NCBI GenBank assembly: GCA_003661465.1
Contig: QMWE01000001.1
Coordinates: 1-39,771 of the forward strand
Direction of reading: 5' to 3'
From: Hadesarchaea archaeon
Lineage (GTDB): Archaea > Hadarchaeota > Hadarchaeia > Hadarchaeales > Hadarchaeaceae
Length of the DNA stretch: 39,771 bases
This document shows positions 1 through 7,773 of this stretch, in pieces. A program made the position numbers and the translations under genes. The notes below the pieces were generated by a model. The model did no database searches. It had not been told where the DNA came from and saw only the letters and a program-made list of their open reading frames with translations. Numbering within the stretch: the stretch's first letter is position 1; every line of letters starts with the position of its first letter.

Positions 1-1261
1 GGTAGTTATCATACATCGTCTTCAACATCTCTATCGCGTATTCCGGAATGAACGGTATTGAAGCCGCAACAGCTGATGGCGCCACCGTACCGTCAAATGT
101 GCTCCGGTACCCGAGATATCCGTTTTTACCATCGTTTGCCGTAAAGCCCCAGAGTGGAGCCCAGCCGTTGTTAGCGCTTTGTTCCAAACAGAACCTGCGA
201 TTGGCCTCAAGGGCCGCTATCCCGTTCTGCCAGTAGTTCGCATATTCATCGTGCTTTTCCCTGAAGTCTATCCAAGCAGCAGGGAACTGATACAGGTAAG
301 CCAAGAAGTCTGTGCTTCCAGCAGGTGAGAGAAATTTGACACCGCCATAATCCGACCATTTATAGCCAATTGCCATGGAATCCCAGCTGCTCTCTGGAAT
401 GGGATGGGTGGGAGACCCAAGCGCCAGGATATACGCTAAAATGTACTCATCATAACCTCTTTTTTCTGGACCGTTGGGTGTGGCTTTTAGCAGATTGTTG
501 CTCGACAAAAGCCAATCCCATTCAACCGCCCGGTACAGTTCGTCCGCGATGCTCTCTATCTGAGTTCCCTTGAAGTGCTGTCCGGCATGAAGAGCTCCCG
601 CCACAAAAATGGCCGTGTCTATCAGAGAAATTTCTGAATTCCACTCCCGAGCTCCCGTCTGAGTGTTTACCCAATGATAGAAGAAACCGTGACTTCCCTC
701 CACGACCAGATCATTTGGGTCATTTGGATCGTCGTAAAAGCTGTTCAGCGTCGTCAGTATTCTATCATAGGCCTCCTCATAAGTTACCCAGCCTCTCTCC
801 TCCGCAACCACTATCGCAGATAGGCCGAACCCAACCGCTGCTATGCTGCTCACGGTGTCATTTGATGCCCTGTCCGGAACTAGTCCTGTATCCGGATCGG
901 TTTCGTCCCAAAAGTATTGAAACGCTGCCTGCTGAACCCGATCCAGAAAATCCCTATCTTCTTGGGAGAGGTCATTCCAAGTAAGCGAAACCCCACCTTC
1001 GTCCGTTCTAAGCTCATCCCATCCCAACGAAAATTCGTAAGACACATAACCTTGGTCAGTTCCCCCTCCTCCACCGTCAGTAGGACCTCCGGGAACCTTC
1101 TCCGGCTGAAATCCATAGTATGCGCTCAAGCCAGCGACCACAACCATCAATGATATCAAAACTGGGATGACCTTCTTCCTCCGGCTTAGCATCCATCTCC
1201 ATATGACTTCCGTTTTTCCCCGAACTCCGCCACCCATTCCGGTCCCAAACTCAAGATTCAT
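1..1261 (-). CDS. Secreted glycoamylase-like glycoside hydrolase, C-terminus cut by window edge
   Basis: An open minus-strand frame of 420 codons runs from ATG at 1261 off the left edge, with an in-frame TAG just upstream fixing the start. Residues 30-50 are a hydrophobic segment after basic RRKK, followed by a Gly/Pro/Asp linker, so the protein is probably anchored outside the cell. The rest matches the glycoamylase-like family (PF10091; related GH144/GH162 enzymes cut beta-1,2-glucans): EWNSEISLIDTA near 207-217, GWAPLWGFTANDG near 366-378, and DGTVAPSAVAASIPF near 390-404. The substrate cannot be read from sequence. It is divergent from a sugar-type ABC ATPase, which suggests carbohydrate use, but that link is inference. 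Confidence 0.8.
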   Translation of the reverse strand, partial: MNLEFGTGMGGGVRGKTEVIWRWMLSRRKKVIPVLISLMVVVAGLSAYYGFQPEKVPGGPTDGGGGGTDQGYVSYEFSLGWDELRTDEGGVSLTWNDLSQEDRDFLDRVQQAAFQYFWDETDPDTGLVPDRASNDTVSSIAAVGFGLSAIVVAEERGWVTYEEAYDRILTTLNSFYDDPNDPNDLVVEGSHGFFYHWVNTQTGAREWNSEISLIDTAIFVAGALHAGQHFKGTQIESIADELYRAVEWDWLLSSNNLLKATPNGPEKRGYDEYILAYILALGSPTHPIPESSWDSMAIGYKWSDYGGVKFLSPAGSTDFLAYLYQFPAAWIDFREKHDEYANYWQNGIAALEANRRFCLEQSANNGWAPLWGFTANDGKNGYLGYRSTFDGTVAPSAVAASIPFIPEYAIEMLKTMYDNY

Positions 1262-1387
1262 CGTGATTCCATCCTATCATCTCTCGGGTTTAGATGTTAA
1301 AGATTTCTTATTTGAGCAAAACTGTACCTTATTGCTCGATGAAAGGATCTGTTTCAAAAAACCCGGCTGAAGATATGGATGAAAGCC

Positions 1388-1396
1388 TTTTTATTG
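1388..1396 (+). promoter_or_regulatory. Possible TATA box for the MalK-type ATPase gene
   Basis: The T-rich element CTTTTTATT, preceded by a purine run (GAAAG) like a BRE, lies about 31 bases before the ATG at 1423. There is no clear Shine-Dalgarno sequence before that ATG, so a short-leader or leaderless transcript would fit. Confidence 0.4.
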
Positions 1397-1422
1397 AAGC
1401 ATCCAAAGAAAAACTGAGTTCC

Positions 1423-2514
1423 ATGGTGAAGGTGAAACTGGAACACGTGACAAAACGATTCGGTGAAACCGTAGCAGTTAACGACATGAATCTCACCATA
1501 AAGGACAGAGAACTTGCGGTGGTCGTTGGTCCAAGCGGCTGTGGAAAAACCACGACCATCAGATTGATAGCCGGACTCGAGACGGTGGATTCCGGCAAAA
1601 TCTATTTTGACGACGAGGTCATCAATAACCTCCCCATACGAAAGAGGAGGATCGCCATGGTCTTTCAGGATTATGCTCTCTATCCCCACATGACAAACTA
1701 CGATAACATGGCATTTGGTCTGAGAAACTTGGGATACTCTGAACAGGAAATAAAACACAGGATACACAGAGCTGCGTCCATACTGGGTATAGAGCACCTT
1801 CTGAAACGGAAACCCAAACAGCTCAGCGGAGGACAGCAGCAACGTGTGGCCCTGGGGAGGGCGATCGTGAGGGAACCCAAGGTCTTTCTTTGGGATGAAC
1901 CCCTCTCCAACCTGGATGCGAAGATGAGGGTAACGATGAGGGCAGAGCTCAAAAAGCTTCAGAGGCGGTTAAAAACCACGACGATCCACGTCACTCACGA
2001 TCAGCTTGAGGCGATGACGATGGCGGACAGAGTGGTGGTCATGCACCAGGGTTCTGTAAGGCAAGTGGGCACACCGGACCAAATCTACGATCATCCGGCG
2101 GACACGTTTGTAGCTGGGTTTGTCGGGACGCCCCCGATAAACTTCATCAGATGCTCCCTGAACGAGAGAAAGGAAACTTTCGTGCTGGATGCAGGGGAGT
2201 TTCAAATAGAATTACCATCCAAGATGGGAAAAACCATCGTAAAAAGTGTCACCACATCAGAGGTGCTCATAGGAATCAGGCCCGAGGATGTGAAAATTTC
2301 AAGCGGAAAAGCGGATAACCCCATACCCGCAAGGGTTGATGTCGTCGAACCTGTAGGATCCGACAATTTCATCCACTTTAAAGTTGGAAAAGGGGTCATC
2401 GTCGCGAAAACACCGCCGGATGTGAAGATAGATGTGGGTAGCAGGGCGAATATCACGTTCGATGTGAACAAGATACATGTATTCGATGGGGAAACCGAAA
2501 AAGCCGTATTTTGA
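1423..2514 (+). CDS. Sugar-type ABC transporter ATP-binding protein (MalK/UgpC family)
   Basis: This is the cytoplasmic ATPase of a CUT1-type carbohydrate importer. From ATG 1423 (363 residues) it shows Walker A GPSGCGKTTT (36-45; the family usually has KST), Q-loop VFQDYALYPHM (80-90), signature LSGGQ (134-138), Walker B VFLWDEP (154-160), and H-loop THDQ (His192). A C-terminal OB-like regulatory region follows, with GIRPED about residue 285. The frame is open back to 1294, but the added 43 residues look unlike the family and contain the probable TATA box. No permease or exported binding protein is adjacent. Such ATPases can serve several transporters, so the transported sugar is unknown. 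Confidence 0.88.
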   Translation: MVKVKLEHVTKRFGETVAVNDMNLTIKDRELAVVVGPSGCGKTTTIRLIAGLETVDSGKIYFDDEVINNLPIRKRRIAMVFQDYALYPHMTNYDNMAFGLRNLGYSEQEIKHRIHRAASILGIEHLLKRKPKQLSGGQQQRVALGRAIVREPKVFLWDEPLSNLDAKMRVTMRAELKKLQRRLKTTTIHVTHDQLEAMTMADRVVVMHQGSVRQVGTPDQIYDHPADTFVAGFVGTPPINFIRCSLNERKETFVLDAGEFQIELPSKMGKTIVKSVTTSEVLIGIRPEDVKISSGKADNPIPARVDVVEPVGSDNFIHFKVGKGVIVAKTPPDVKIDVGSRANITFDVNKIHVFDGETEKAVF

Positions 2515-2529
2515 CGAGTGCCCGGGCTG

Positions 2530-3147
2530 TTAGGATTGCTGTTTTAACAGGTCTTCAACCTCATCCTCCGAAAGCTCCCGGTATCCCCTTTTGTCCACGA
2601 GCGCAACCATTACGTTATCCCCGGTCGCGGCATCTCGCTCAATCGCCGTCTTGATGGACTGCACCGCCAGATTCGCCCCATCGTTCACATTCATCCCATC
2701 CCGGTACTGCTGCTCGAGCACCCCGTACGCGACTGTGGATCCCGTCCCGGCGCTTGCAAATTTTTCCTCTTCCAGCTTCCCTCCAACCGGATCTAAAAAG
2801 TAGAGACGGGGTTCCTCCTCCAATCCTGCTATCACGCCTGCCACGATATATGGAAACATCCTGCGTTCATGGAGAAGGTTCGAGGCCAGCTGCACCAAAC
2901 CCTTTGTGGAAATCGGATGACCACGATTCAAACGGTATAGATTGGCCTCCGCCCTGAGAAGATTCACCAAACTCTGGATATCACCAGAACTACCTGAAAT
3001 CGCCGCCCCTATGCGATCTTCCAATTTGAATATCTTCCTGACCTGTTTGCTCAGCACCAGATAGTGATATGCGCCTCGGGTATCGGACGCCAAAACGACA
3101 CCGTCTTTACAGCGCACCCCAACCACAGTACCCGTGAAACCGTACAT
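2530..3147 (-). CDS. psmB: Proteasome beta subunit, apparently lacking the catalytic N-terminal threonine
   Basis: This is a 205-residue 20S core beta subunit of normal family length. The start is ATG 3147, eight bases after AGGAG; a GTG at 3156 is possible. The pattern KDGVVLASD, Lys38 (equivalent of Lys33) in VRKIF, AYGVLEQQY and ERDAATGD is typical. Counting back without gaps from the conserved Asp (residue 22, equivalent of Asp17) puts Gly6 at the catalytic position, followed by T-V-V-G. Active subunits have Thr-Thr-x-x-Gly there. Thr21 of the family is Ala here. Eukaryotic inactive beta3 and beta6 also have Gly at position 1. It is convergent with the MalK gene. If Thr7 were exposed it would sit one residue out of register. 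A second, active beta subunit is expected elsewhere in the genome. Confidence 0.9.
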   Translation of the reverse strand: MYGFTGTVVGVRCKDGVVLASDTRGAYHYLVLSKQVRKIFKLEDRIGAAISGSSGDIQSLVNLLRAEANLYRLNRGHPISTKGLVQLASNLLHERRMFPYIVAGVIAGLEEEPRLYFLDPVGGKLEEEKFASAGTGSTVAYGVLEQQYRDGMNVNDGANLAVQSIKTAIERDAATGDNVMVALVDKRGYRELSEDEVEDLLKQQS

Positions 3148-3183
3148 CGATATCACTCCTAGTTTATCTTCATATTATTAAAA

Positions 3184-4620
3184 TCATCTCCGGGCCAGAG
3201 CCACGCCCACCGCCGCGAGCGCGAACACCAGTACCACGAACAGAATGAGCGATGTGAAATCATATATCCCTGATGGCTCAGCCGGCTTAGCTGGGGTCTG
3301 AACCGAAACTTTCCCTTTTGCCAAAAAGGTGCCGCTGCCGCCGGAATACGAGCTTTCGTATGAGACGCTGGAGGTGAACACGTGCCTGCTGCTGTACGCG
3401 TTCTCCTTCAACCGAACCTCAAAACTCGTCTGCCATTCATCCCCGCTGGCCAAAAAGCTCTTCTGTCGAGGGGGAGTCATTATCTCAAAATACGATGTGT
3501 CCGTCTCCAATCCGGCCGTCAGATTACTAACTGAATTTTGTCCCAAATTTTTGATCGTGGCCGTCAGCGTCAGCGTGTCGTTCTCGATTACAGGTGATGT
3601 CTGCAGGTCGATGCTCACTAAGACTTGGGGAATTATCGAACCGGAAACTTGGCCTCCCAGCTCCGTTGGCTCGCCGACATAATAGTTCCACCTCTTCTCT
3701 ATGTATCTGGGTGAGTGCCAGACTATCTGTCCATGTTCGTTCACCACATCATCACCGCCTGTCGTCGCCCCGGCGATGTGGGCATAATCGACCTCTCCAA
3801 ATGAACCCACGTGTTGCGGCCAAACGGCATCTGCTGGAACCCAGCCGTAGTTTGGCAGGTAAAAGATCGCCCACGCATGCCCGAGAGTTTGAATATCAGC
3901 GCCCGCCTCCGTGGTGTAGAGGGCGAGATAACCATAACCGGACACTGATTTAGCCGGAATGCCGGCTGCCCGCGCAAGAGCCACAAAGAGATTGGAGAAC
4001 TCCGTACAGTCGCCCTTGCGGGCGTGGTAGCCCCAGAGCGCGCTGTGTTCCGTTGTTTGAGGTTCGTACTCCATATTTTCCAGAAGCCACTCAAATATCC
4101 TCCTCGCTTTGTAATATGGATTCGTCAAAGTTCCTGTGAGCTCCTGTGCCAAGTTCTGAATCTCGGAACTATCGCTCTCATAAAGCCCCTCCACGGGAGT
4201 CGTGTATGCTATGACCTCCGAAGGAAACGTGCTCCCTACCATTTCGGGATCGACCGAGAGCTCCACTGAATTGACCTTCAAAACCTGCACCACCGATATC
4301 GTCACGGATTCTCCCGGATCCAAATCTCCAAGAGAGATGACGGCCCACCGGTTATCCTCCGTCGATGAGATCTGAGGAGACATCGGATTTCCGTCGACTG
4401 TTATTTCCTCATCGATGACCTCCTGATCTGCCCACCCCGAAAGGTTATCAAACAAGACTATCGTTGCACGCGAGTCAAGCGCCACGTGTTGTCCCACATT
4501 CTGAACCACGTAATTTATAGTCACCGTGTAAACAGCTGCTTCCTCACCCTGCGCGTGGGTCTGTGGACTAAATGCAAGCAAGATGCACAGCGCGATGAGG
4601 ATATGCCCGTACGGTCTCAT
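3184..4620 (-). CDS. Secreted, membrane-anchored transglutaminase-like protein
   Basis: Numbered from ATG 4620 (478 residues), the protein has an N-terminal signal sequence (about 4-23, ending near QTHAQG) and a beta-rich domain. A transglutaminase-like papain fold follows, with catalytic Cys205 in KGDCTEFSNLF, His248 in LGHAWAIFYL and Asp264 in GWVPADAVWP. After that come CARDB-like beta repeats and a C-terminal membrane span ending in ARR. Such archaeal proteins act at the cell surface, either as cysteine peptidases or in cross-linking; the substrate is unknown. The frame extends to TTG 4647, but a TATA box lies just there, 29 bases before ATG 4620, so the shorter form is preferred. Confidence 0.82.
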   Translation of the reverse strand: MRPYGHILIALCILLAFSPQTHAQGEEAAVYTVTINYVVQNVGQHVALDSRATIVLFDNLSGWADQEVIDEEITVDGNPMSPQISSTEDNRWAVISLGDLDPGESVTISVVQVLKVNSVELSVDPEMVGSTFPSEVIAYTTPVEGLYESDSSEIQNLAQELTGTLTNPYYKARRIFEWLLENMEYEPQTTEHSALWGYHARKGDCTEFSNLFVALARAAGIPAKSVSGYGYLALYTTEAGADIQTLGHAWAIFYLPNYGWVPADAVWPQHVGSFGEVDYAHIAGATTGGDDVVNEHGQIVWHSPRYIEKRWNYYVGEPTELGGQVSGSIIPQVLVSIDLQTSPVIENDTLTLTATIKNLGQNSVSNLTAGLETDTSYFEIMTPPRQKSFLASGDEWQTSFEVRLKENAYSSRHVFTSSVSYESSYSGGSGTFLAKGKVSVQTPAKPAEPSGIYDFTSLILFVVLVFALAAVGVALARR

Positions 4621-4645
4621 ACGGTTCACGTTTGGTCCACATGAC

Positions 4646-4652
4646 AATATAA
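4646..4652 (-). promoter_or_regulatory. TATA box of the transglutaminase-like gene
   Basis: TTATATT on the minus strand is centred 29 bases before ATG 4620, the spacing expected for a leaderless or short-leader archaeal transcript. With the plus-strand box at 4677 it forms a compact divergent promoter region. Confidence 0.5.
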
Positions 4653-4676
4653 CCTAGTATCTGGAGATTTCTCCCC

Positions 4677-4683
4677 TTATAAA
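4677..4683 (+). promoter_or_regulatory. TATA box of the OB-fold/TctA-like operon
   Basis: TTATAAA lies 32 bases before ATG 4712, back to back with the minus-strand TATA box at 4646-4652. Confidence 0.55.
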
Positions 4684-4711
4684 CCATTTTCACGCAAGAC
4701 CTTCCGGGAAA

Positions 4712-5377
4712 ATGAACGAAAATATTCTCACAAAAGTTGGGCTGGCATGCTCGATCGTGGGCTTGGGGATCCTGTACGTGGGGGCCATATCAGTTCACCC
4801 CCAGCCCACGCCGATCGCCAGCCTTGACAACAGCCTCATCGGAGTCAGAGTGACCATCTCGGGGGAGGTGGTTGACCTGTACGAACACCCCAATGGGCAC
4901 CTCTTTCTGAAGCTCCGAGATGACTCCGGAGAAGTGATCGACGTGCCAATTTTTTCTGGAGTGCGTGCTGGACTAAAATCAATCGAATTTTTAGATGTGG
5001 TAACGGTTTCCGGGGAGGTCTCGACTTACCGAGGCAGGCTGGAGGTCGTCCCTGAGGATGCGGAGGATGTGAAGGTAACACATACGCCTCCAACGAAGCT
5101 GTCAAACATCACCGTAGAGAACTCTGGATATCCCGCGAAGGTACAGGGAACGATCTTGAACCGCAGAGAATTCTCAAACGGGAGCATCCTCCTCACCATC
5201 CATGAAGACGGGAGCGAACTACCTGTCTTCATACCGTGCTGGATCTCGAACGATAAGCTGGCGGAATTGGACGTGGGGAAGACCCTCCGCGCCAGTGGAT
5301 GGCTTCAACTATACAAGGGAAAAATCGAGCTCAAGGTTGTGAGTTCGTCAGGCTTGCATCTCGTAGAGGATGCATAA
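4712..5377 (+). CDS. Membrane-anchored protein with two OB-fold-like domains
   Basis: This 221-residue protein has one N-terminal hydrophobic segment (about 8-28). Two beta-rich modules follow, each of the type G-x-x-V-x-x-x-G-x-V, seen in LIGVRVTISGEVVDLYEH, VVTVSGEVSTYRGRLEV and YPAKVQGTILNRREF; they resemble tandem OB folds related to nucleic-acid-binding OB domains. Its topology would place the OB modules outside the cell if the anchor works as a signal anchor, so nucleic acid binding is not assured. Its stop codon abuts the ATG of the following TctA-like permease, so the two are translationally coupled and probably act together. No catalytic motif is seen. Confidence 0.7.
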   Translation: MNENILTKVGLACSIVGLGILYVGAISVHPQPTPIASLDNSLIGVRVTISGEVVDLYEHPNGHLFLKLRDDSGEVIDVPIFSGVRAGLKSIEFLDVVTVSGEVSTYRGRLEVVPEDAEDVKVTHTPPTKLSNITVENSGYPAKVQGTILNRREFSNGSILLTIHEDGSELPVFIPCWISNDKLAELDVGKTLRASGWLQLYKGKIELKVVSSSGLHLVEDA

Positions 5378-6619
5378 ATGCTAGATCTGGTTTTGTACGC
5401 GGCGGCGGGTATCTGGCTAGGGACGTTCACGGGGTTGATCCCAGGAATCCACGTAAACAACATTGCCCCGGTGATGGTCGGCTTGGCCGCGGCCTCCGGA
5501 TTACCACCCACAAATCTGGCGACACTGGTCGTGGCAATGATGACGACCCACATATTCGTCAGTTACATCCCCGCTACTTTTCTCGGCGCTCCAGATGTGG
5601 GGACTGAACTCTCTGTACTGCCGGCCCATCGGCTGCTGCTGGAAGGAAGAGGATACGAAGCCATCCGGTTGACAACACTTGGATGTCTAGGGGCCCTGAT
5701 GATCGGCGCTGTGCTCGCCCTGCCCCTTTCATTGGTGTTTTCTCCAGCTTACGAGATCATGAGACCGCACATGCACTGGCTGTTGCTGGTGATAACCGGG
5801 ATCATGATCGCGCTCGAACACTCGTGGCGAAAAATCTTATGGGCTATGACCATCTTTTTGCTCTCAGGCCTTCTGGGTTTGCTAACCCTTGACACAAACC
5901 TGGTACGTGGAGATGTGGCCCTCATGCCCCTTCTAAGCGGACTTTTCGGAGTGAGCGTGCTCATCCCGAGCATCTTTCGCAATACTGGACTTCCAAGACA
6001 AAATGTTGACACTCGAAAACCCATTGAGCTCATCACCGATCTCAAGGCACTGGGTGCCGGAACTGGTGCAGGGGTTTTAACCGGGATCATGCCAGGAATA
6101 GGACCCTCTCAAGGAACAGTCTTAGCCCAGATGGCGACACGATCCGACGGCGCCGAGGCGTTCCTAGTTGGCGTAAGCGCGGTGAACATGGCCAAGTCGC
6201 TTTTCTCATTTGTAGCGCTCTACGCTATTGGGCGACCAAGAAGTGGAGCGGCCGTCGCAGTCGACCAACTCCTCGGGGATGTGGGATTTAATGAGTTGCT
6301 CCTCCTGATCGGCGCTGCACTTATGGCGGGAGGGGTAGCAGCGATTATCCATCTGAAACTGGGAGGACTTGCGGCCCTGCACATAGGAAAAATCCCTTAC
6401 AGAGCGATGTGTCTGATCGTGACGGGAGGGATAATTACAATGACGTTTTTGTATACTGGACCGACTGGCTTGCTCGTATTGGGAACCGCAACTGCGATCG
6501 GAATGCTTCCAGCCGCCACCAATGTCAAAAGAACTCACTGCATGGGGACCATCATGCTACCATGTGTCCTGTACTTCGCGGGAGTGAAAGGGTGGGTATT
6601 GGCCGGACTTGGACTGTAG
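5378..6619 (+). CDS. TctA-family membrane protein (DUF112, archaeal COG1784 type)
   Basis: The 413-residue polytopic membrane protein has two related halves. Each carries the family signature around a Gly-Pro-Gly turn: GLIPGIHVNN (about 19-28) and GIMPGIGPSQG (about 235-245). Roughly ten membrane spans are visible. Bacterial relatives are the large permease of tripartite tricarboxylate transporters. The archaeal form lacks the usual TctB and TctC partners, and none lie nearby, so its substrate is unknown. It starts immediately after the stop of the OB-fold protein with no gap, which points to a two-protein unit. It is convergent with the small membrane protein at 6622. Confidence 0.75.
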   Translation: MLDLVLYAAAGIWLGTFTGLIPGIHVNNIAPVMVGLAAASGLPPTNLATLVVAMMTTHIFVSYIPATFLGAPDVGTELSVLPAHRLLLEGRGYEAIRLTTLGCLGALMIGAVLALPLSLVFSPAYEIMRPHMHWLLLVITGIMIALEHSWRKILWAMTIFLLSGLLGLLTLDTNLVRGDVALMPLLSGLFGVSVLIPSIFRNTGLPRQNVDTRKPIELITDLKALGAGTGAGVLTGIMPGIGPSQGTVLAQMATRSDGAEAFLVGVSAVNMAKSLFSFVALYAIGRPRSGAAVAVDQLLGDVGFNELLLLIGAALMAGGVAAIIHLKLGGLAALHIGKIPYRAMCLIVTGGIITMTFLYTGPTGLLVLGTATAIGMLPAATNVKRTHCMGTIMLPCVLYFAGVKGWVLAGLGL

Positions 6620-6621
6620 GA

Positions 6622-6975
6622 TCACCTTTTGGATATTCGATACATCAGAAAGCCCGAAACTATCGCTATGATCGCCCCCAGGACGCCGAGCAATATCCTG
6701 CTCACTACATCCACAGGCCTTGTCACTCCCTGATAGACCATGACACAACCGAGCACGAACAAAACCGGCATCAACGTTATGGTTCTATCCCTGAATTTGC
6801 GTTCTAGATGGTCTCCCAAGAGGACGAAGTAGGAGACGGTCAAGATAGCTCCGGCCACGACAAATACTATATCCAATGCTCCACGGGTCGGGTCGAACTT
6901 TGATCCCTCAAGCAAAAGAAACAACCCGACCACAAGCGCGAGAAATGATGCATAAACCCTTGGACTCACCCTCAC
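6622..6975 (-). CDS. Small four-span membrane protein, function unknown
   Basis: About 117 residues form four hydrophobic segments separated by short charged loops, including a basic LERKFRDRT loop, and end in YRISKR. I do not recognise a family. There is no ATG at the front: TTG 6981, GTG 6975 and GTG 6969 are in frame. A TATA-like TTAAATATT at 6998-7006 is centred 27 bases before GTG 6975, favouring that start with a leaderless transcript. It overlaps nothing and stands alone between a convergent permease and the divergent Dph6 gene. Confidence 0.65.
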   Translation of the reverse strand: MRVSPRVYASFLALVVGLFLLLEGSKFDPTRGALDIVFVVAGAILTVSYFVLLGDHLERKFRDRTITLMPVLFVLGCVMVYQGVTRPVDVVSRILLGVLGAIIAIVSGFLMYRISKR

Positions 6976-7097
6976 CCCCAAATTTCATATGGATATGAAT
7001 ATTTAACCCTGTTGAGTTCACCACCGAAAGCTATTTGTCGTCTTTTTTCCTCTCTCAAAGAGAAGCTCACATGGGTACCATTGTTCTCGGTGATCCA

Positions 7098-7769
7098 ATG
7101 AAAATTGTCTCACTTTTAAGTGGGGGCAAAGACTCCATGCATGCCCTGTGGCTGGCAGAAAAGGAAGGGCACACGGTGGAAAATGTGCTCGTGATGGTTC
7201 CAAATAGGGAGGACTCCTGGATGTACCACCGCCCGAACGTTAAACTAATCGACCTTCTTTCCAAATGCATAGGATTTCCCTTCATCAAGGTAGAGACGAG
7301 CGGTATACGCGAGGAGGAGTTGAACGATCTAAAACGAGTACTTGAGAAACTCGAGGTGGATGGAGTGGTAAGCGGCGCGATAGCATCCGTCTACCAGAAA
7401 AGCCGCATTGATCGCATCTGCAATGAGCTTGGACTGAAGTCCATCACGCCGCTCTGGGGGAGGAACCCGCTAGAACTCTTACGTGAATTTCTCGCAGCAG
7501 GGTTTGAAGCGATCGTGACCAAGGTCTCCGCAGAGGGGCTGGACGAAAACTGGTTGGGAAGAAAACTTGACAGCCAGGCGATGCGCGATCTGCTCGAACT
7601 AAATCGCCGGTACGGGGTCCATATAAGCGGAGAAGGTGGAGAATATGAGAGCCTCGTCCTAAATGGGCCGATTTTTAAGAAACGGATCGAGCTTCTAGAA
7701 GTAAAGCGCCTCTGGCATGGGACGAGTGGACACCTTATCATAAAGCAGGCGAAGCTCGCGGAAAGGTGA
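7098..7769 (+). CDS. dph6: Diphthine--ammonia ligase (Dph6-type ATP pyrophosphatase)
   Basis: This enzyme carries out the last step of diphthamide synthesis on elongation factor 2, ATP-dependent amidation of diphthine. The 223-residue protein has the N-type PP-loop SGGKDS at residues 8-13 and family motifs GAIASVYQKSRID, PLWGRNP and SGEGGEYESLVLNGP, with normal length. The frame is open to ATG 7035, but GGTGAT six to eleven bases before ATG 7098 and the family N-terminus MKIVSLLSGGKDS fix the start. The downstream deacetylase gene begins four bases after this stop, with its ribosome binding site overlapping the stop, so the two form an operon. Confidence 0.9.
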   Translation: MKIVSLLSGGKDSMHALWLAEKEGHTVENVLVMVPNREDSWMYHRPNVKLIDLLSKCIGFPFIKVETSGIREEELNDLKRVLEKLEVDGVVSGAIASVYQKSRIDRICNELGLKSITPLWGRNPLELLREFLAAGFEAIVTKVSAEGLDENWLGRKLDSQAMRDLLELNRRYGVHISGEGGEYESLVLNGPIFKKRIELLEVKRLWHGTSGHLIIKQAKLAER

Positions 7770-7773
7770 TCGA

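Noticed and set aside
1294..1422. N-terminal extension of the MalK-type ATPase
   Set aside because: The 43 extra residues do not match the family and include the likely TATA box.
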